Assembly: GCF_002734215.1 (NCBI RefSeq)
Contig: NZ_NSEB01000007.1
Location: forward strand, 62,001 to 126,000
DNA: 64,000 nucleotides
Source: Fredinandcohnia onubensis
GTDB lineage: Bacteria > Bacillota > Bacilli > Bacillales > Bacillaceae_L
Direction: 5' to 3'
A model generated the notes under the pieces. That model saw nothing but the letters and a program-made list of their open reading frames with translations. It was not told the DNA's origin and did not search any database. This document shows, in pieces, positions 60,968 through 64,000 of the stretch. The position numbers and the translations under genes are program-made. Numbering within the stretch: position 1 is the first letter of the stretch; the number at the start of each line of letters is the position of its first letter.

Positions 60968-61975
60968 TTAGCCAGCTATTTTTTCTTTATCGACGTCTTT
61001 CGTTTTATTACTACCTCTTCTTTTATAAAACCACGACTTTACAGTTCCGACGATTCCCATTGGGAAGAACATAACGGCTAAAATATATAAAATGCCAAAG
61101 AAGATCATCCATCGTTCAAAAATCCAATGAACCTTTGCAAGTCCTGTTAGCCAATGGTGGGCAAATTCAATTAGTCCCGCTCCAATGATGGCCCCAACAA
61201 GCGTCCCTACTCCACCAATGATTGTCATGAGAAGAGCATCCAGTGTCACATCGAGCGCGAATACAGAAGTATTTACAAAACGTAGTGTAAGAACATACAT
61301 CGAACCAGAAACACTTGCGATAACACCAGCTACAATACTTGCAATGATTTTATAATGAATCACATTGTAGCCTAGTGACTCTGTCCGTGGCTCATTTTCC
61401 CGGATAGCTTGGAGAACTCTCCCTAGTGGAGATTCTGTAAATCTCTTTAACACTAAAAAAACAACAATCATAAGGATCAATGTAATAAAATAAAGAGTCA
61501 TCCGGTCTTTAAAGACATCAGGGATGCGAAAAGTAAATCCGTCATTCCCCCTTGTCAACGACCTCCATTTTTCTGCAGCTACTAAAAACAATCCTGAGAA
61601 CGCCAACGTCAGCATCGCATAAAAGTGACTCTTTAACCGTAGTGAGAGTAAACCGACAACATAACTTAAAATGGCTGCCAGAATCATTCCAACAATAATC
61701 GATAGTAAAAATATAGGAACTGTTGGTTCAAAGCGATCTAAAAGAATTCCTGTCGAATAGGCACCTATTCCAAAAAACATGGCATGCCCGAATGAAACAA
61801 TCCCTGTAAAACCTAGTAAGATATCATAGCTCATTGCAAAGACAGCAAAAATAAAAATTTGTGTAAATAAAATTAATATACTTCTAGTATCATTGATAAA
61901 TGGATAGCATAGAAGGAACACAGCTGCTGCAATGTAGATAATATTAGCCTTTGAAGAACCAGTAAGAAGCTTCAT
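60968..61975 (-). CDS. livM: Branched-chain-amino-acid-type ABC permease LivM
   Basis: 335 residues from ATG 61975, which has AAAGGGGTGAGG upstream; a GTG 18 bp earlier is less likely. Nine or ten hydrophobic helices and the LivM permease signature (ESLGYNVIHYKIIASIVAGVIASVSG), with the Gly-rich IGGVGTLVGAIIGAG loop. It begins 4 bp after the livH stop. It forms the channel with LivH; the substrate here may be a branched-chain amino acid or, as in related systems, an amide or aromatic acid. Confidence 0.93.
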   Translation of the reverse strand: MKLLTGSSKANIIYIAAAVFLLCYPFINDTRSILILFTQIFIFAVFAMSYDILLGFTGIVSFGHAMFFGIGAYSTGILLDRFEPTVPIFLLSIIVGMILAAILSYVVGLLSLRLKSHFYAMLTLAFSGLFLVAAEKWRSLTRGNDGFTFRIPDVFKDRMTLYFITLILMIVVFLVLKRFTESPLGRVLQAIRENEPRTESLGYNVIHYKIIASIVAGVIASVSGSMYVLTLRFVNTSVFALDVTLDALLMTIIGGVGTLVGAIIGAGLIEFAHHWLTGLAKVHWIFERWMIFFGILYILAVMFFPMGIVGTVKSWFYKRRGSNKTKDVDKEKIAG

Positions 61976-61979
61976 TTCC

Positions 61980-62840
61980 TCACCCCTTTGCACCGAATAA
62001 TCCTTGTGGTCTAAAAATTAATACAACAGCCATTAGAAGCATATTTACTGCTAGTGATAATTCTGGGACGTAGTAGGCCATGAAGGATCCCGATAACCCT
62101 ACTAGGATTGCTGCAAACAGGGAGCCTGTAATACTTCCCATACCACCAATAACAACGACAATAAACGCGAGTATTGCAAATTCCATTCCCATCTCTGCAT
62201 AAATTTGGCCGGAATATGGTCCTAGTAATACACCACCAAGTGCTGCCATAGCTGCACCTACCATAAAGACAAGCATAAAAATCCTTTTAATATTGATTCC
62301 AAGTGATTGAACCATTTCTTTGTTAATTACACCGGCACGAACAATTAATCCAATTTTTGTATTTTTAAGGATATAGTAAATGAGGAAGAAAACTAGAAAT
62401 CCAACCAATATGATAAACAAGCGGTATTTGATTAAAATAACCCCGCCAAACTCCCAGCTCCCGCTTAAATATTCAGGGGTTTTCGCACTCAATTGGTTCG
62501 GTCCCCAAACGACCTTCAACATTTCAGAAAGAACGATCATAACCCCTAGCGTAATCAAAATTTGCTGAACATGATTTCCATATACAGGAGTAACAATGAA
62601 TTTTTCCATAAGTAAACCTAAAATAAGGCCTGTAATCAGGGCAGTCATAATTCCGGCTACAAAGCTTCCAGTTTGCCCATATGACCAAACTCCTGCATAT
62701 GCTCCCCAGGCAAACAAACCTCCATGTGCAAAGTTTAGGACATCCATAAGACCAAAAATCAAGGTTAACCCTGCCGCAAGTAGGAAAACTAACATACCTG
62801 TAGCAAGGCCGTTAATCGTTAAATTGATGATTGCTTCCAC
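61980..62840 (-). CDS. livH: Branched-chain-amino-acid-type ABC permease LivH
   Basis: 286 residues; GTG start after GGAGGAAAA. Eight hydrophobic helices, the family's GLMDVLNFAHGGLFAWGAYAG near the start, and the IGGMGSITGSLFAAILVG loop. Partner of LivM. No periplasmic-type binding protein gene is in the window, but it may lie upstream of livG outside it. Confidence 0.93.
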   Translation of the reverse strand: MEAIINLTINGLATGMLVFLLAAGLTLIFGLMDVLNFAHGGLFAWGAYAGVWSYGQTGSFVAGIMTALITGLILGLLMEKFIVTPVYGNHVQQILITLGVMIVLSEMLKVVWGPNQLSAKTPEYLSGSWEFGGVILIKYRLFIILVGFLVFFLIYYILKNTKIGLIVRAGVINKEMVQSLGINIKRIFMLVFMVGAAMAALGGVLLGPYSGQIYAEMGMEFAILAFIVVVIGGMGSITGSLFAAILVGLSGSFMAYYVPELSLAVNMLLMAVVLIFRPQGLFGAKG

Positions 62841-62871
62841 AAATTTTTCCTCCTTTCACCCATGAGTCCTA

Positions 62872-63579
62872 CTACGCAATTCCTAAATATTGTTTACGGA
62901 GTTTTTCATTTTCTTTTAACTCCTTCATTTCACCACGATGTACGGTCCTTCCATCGTCAATAATGAAAAAGCGATCTCCGATCGTACTTGCCATGATAAA
63001 GTTTTGCTCCACGAGCACAATTGTCGTTTTTGACTTCATTTCTTGAATGGATTCCATTACTTTTTCAACAACAATTGGTGCTAGTCCCTTACTTGGTTCG
63101 TCAATGAGCAATAAGTCATTGTTATTGACATATGCTCTAGCAATTGAGAGCATTTGTTTTTGTCCACCACTGAGGTTTCCGCCCTTTCTTTTCCAGAACT
63201 TCTTCAAATCAGGAAACAGATTTAAAATATAATCTAGACGTTCCTTCGTTTCTTCGTTTTCCTTTTTGATTGCAACTTTCATATTTTCTTCTACAGTCAA
63301 CTCTCCGAATATCCCTTGGTCCTCAGGGACATAGCCAATGCCTTTTGTGGCAATATGGTAGGTTGCTAGACCTGAAATGTTCTCACCATTAAATACGATT
63401 TTTCCTTTAGCCGGTGGATTAAGGCCCATAATCGATCTTAAGGTAGTTGTTTTGCCGGCACCATTTCTGCCTAATAGTACGGTAACCTCTCCTTTTTTAG
63501 CCTCAAATGAAACGCCTTGAAGTATATGAAATTGATCTATATAGGTTTCTATTCCCTCTACCTTAAGATGCAGTGTCAT
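62872..63579 (-). CDS. livF: ABC transporter ATP-binding protein LivF
   Basis: 235 residues. Walker A LLGRNGAGKTTTLRSI near 34-49, Q-loop YVPEDQGIFGELTVEEN, signature GGNLSGGQKQMLSIA, Walker B LLLIDEPSKGLAP and switch His replaced by the family's Gln (VLVEQN). AGGAGG precedes the ATG. It overlaps the livG stop by 17 bp. Confidence 0.93.
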   Translation of the reverse strand: MTLHLKVEGIETYIDQFHILQGVSFEAKKGEVTVLLGRNGAGKTTTLRSIMGLNPPAKGKIVFNGENISGLATYHIATKGIGYVPEDQGIFGELTVEENMKVAIKKENEETKERLDYILNLFPDLKKFWKRKGGNLSGGQKQMLSIARAYVNNNDLLLIDEPSKGLAPIVVEKVMESIQEMKSKTTIVLVEQNFIMASTIGDRFFIIDDGRTVHRGEMKELKENEKLRKQYLGIA

Positions 63580-64000
63580 CGTACAAACCTCCTAAATACG
63601 CTGATTGAACTGTTTCATTGTTCATGATTTCTTCCGGTGTTCCATCAGCAAGCAATCTGCCGTTAAATAAGACCATCACACTATCAGAAAGATCAAGAAT
63701 CATATCCATTTTGTGTTCAATCAAAATGATGGTACGATTCCCTTCCTCCTTAATTTTCTTGATGACCTCAAGAATTGCAGGAACCTCCTCAAGTGACATT
63801 CCAGCAGTTGGCTCATCAAGTAACAGAACCTCAGTCTCCAATGCCAACAACATGGCTATTTCTAACTTGCGTTTTTCACCATGTGCAAGGTTTTTAGCGA
63901 TTGCATCGGCTTTATTATCAAGAAGAACAAGCGATAAAATCTGTAATGCCTTTTCTTCGAATTGTCGATATTTACGAAAATGCTTAAACATTTGGTAGCG
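63563..64000 (-). CDS. livG: ABC transporter ATP-binding protein LivG, 3' part only
   Basis: The frame continues past the right edge of the window, so only the C-terminal ~145 codons are present. It shows the signature AKNLAHGEKRKLEIAM, Walker B VLLLDEPTAGMS, switch His in LIEHKMD and the C-terminal GTPEEIMNNETVQSAYLG of LivG proteins. Walker A is missing from the visible part because it lies outside the window, not because of truncation. Confidence 0.92.
   Translation of the reverse strand, partial: RYQMFKHFRKYRQFEEKALQILSLVLLDNKADAIAKNLAHGEKRKLEIAMLLALETEVLLLDEPTAGMSLEEVPAILEVIKKIKEEGNRTIILIEHKMDMILDLSDSVMVLFNGRLLADGTPEEIMNNETVQSAYLGGLYDDTAS

Noticed and set aside
63563-64000. Truncated, broken livG gene
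   Set aside because: The frame is open to the right edge of the window, so the missing Walker A is due to the window limit.

Overview
The window is about 64 kb of low-GC chromosomal DNA from an endospore-forming member of the Bacillaceae. The evidence is a complete gerPA-gerPF spore-coat germination operon, a Spo0E-family phosphatase gene, the addB-addA-sbcD-sbcC block, and many genes in the order known from the yit and yis regions of Bacillus subtilis (yitW, yitV, yitU, a BsuPI-domain gene, yitT, yitS, yitL, yitK; and yisL, yisK, yisI, gerP, sbcC, sbcD, addA, addB). Strong AGGAGG-type ribosome sites, frequent TTG and GTG starts and U-tailed hairpin terminators fit this assignment. The genus cannot be fixed from the sequence alone. 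No rRNA, tRNA, CRISPR, phage or insertion sequence was seen.

Layout. 1-8.7 kb: the yit block, with the 3' end of a multi-pass membrane protein, two DUF59 (SufT/MIP18-type) proteins, an esterase, a HAD phosphatase, two or three tiny genes, a BsuPI lipoprotein, YitT, a DegV-family protein, the S1 protein CvfB/YitL, YajQ and YtoQ. 8.7-16 kb: an acetyltransferase, a diverged ~52-bp repeat, then a minus-strand operon of response regulator, histidine kinase, lipoprotein, M48 membrane metalloprotease and two tiny membrane proteins, followed by a stress-type SDR. 16-22 kb: a membrane-anchored GH13 amylase-like enzyme, a MATE exporter, an orphan protein and a GGDEF-EAL protein with a degenerate GGDEF site. 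21-39.6 kb: the yis block. Between gerPF and sbcC lies a striking non-coding array of 17 units of exactly 53 bp.

39.7-49 kb: a Ca2+-type P-ATPase, an MFS transporter and an aerobic ribonucleotide reductase operon (nrdE, nrdF, flavodoxin) whose leader carries a cobalamin riboswitch with a recognisable terminator and antiterminator; also a VOC protein and an acetyltransferase. 49-56 kb: one 2340-residue surface protein combining a lamin-tail domain, OB folds, an extracellular nuclease and two nearly identical 5'-nucleotidase modules, ending in a sortase-type signal. 56-64 kb: a minus-strand operon with a branched-chain-amino-acid-type ABC transporter (livG partial, livF, livH, livM), a 59-residue orphan, a KAS III-like enzyme, a serine hydrolase and a FabG-like reductase; an acyl-CoA synthetase gene follows after a terminator.

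How the parts work together. gerP builds coat components needed for germinant passage. AddAB and SbcCD process DNA ends. The RNR operon supplies dNTPs and is predicted to be shut off by cobalamin, which would make sense if the genome also has a B12-dependent RNR. The surface nuclease/nucleotidase could degrade extracellular DNA to nucleosides and phosphate. The last cluster looks like uptake plus CoA-linked metabolism of an unknown organic acid. The observations most worth follow-up are the 53-bp array, the B12 switch on a class I RNR, an 11-bp inverted repeat that encloses the gerPC start, the duplicated nucleotidase and the transporter-linked KAS III cluster.
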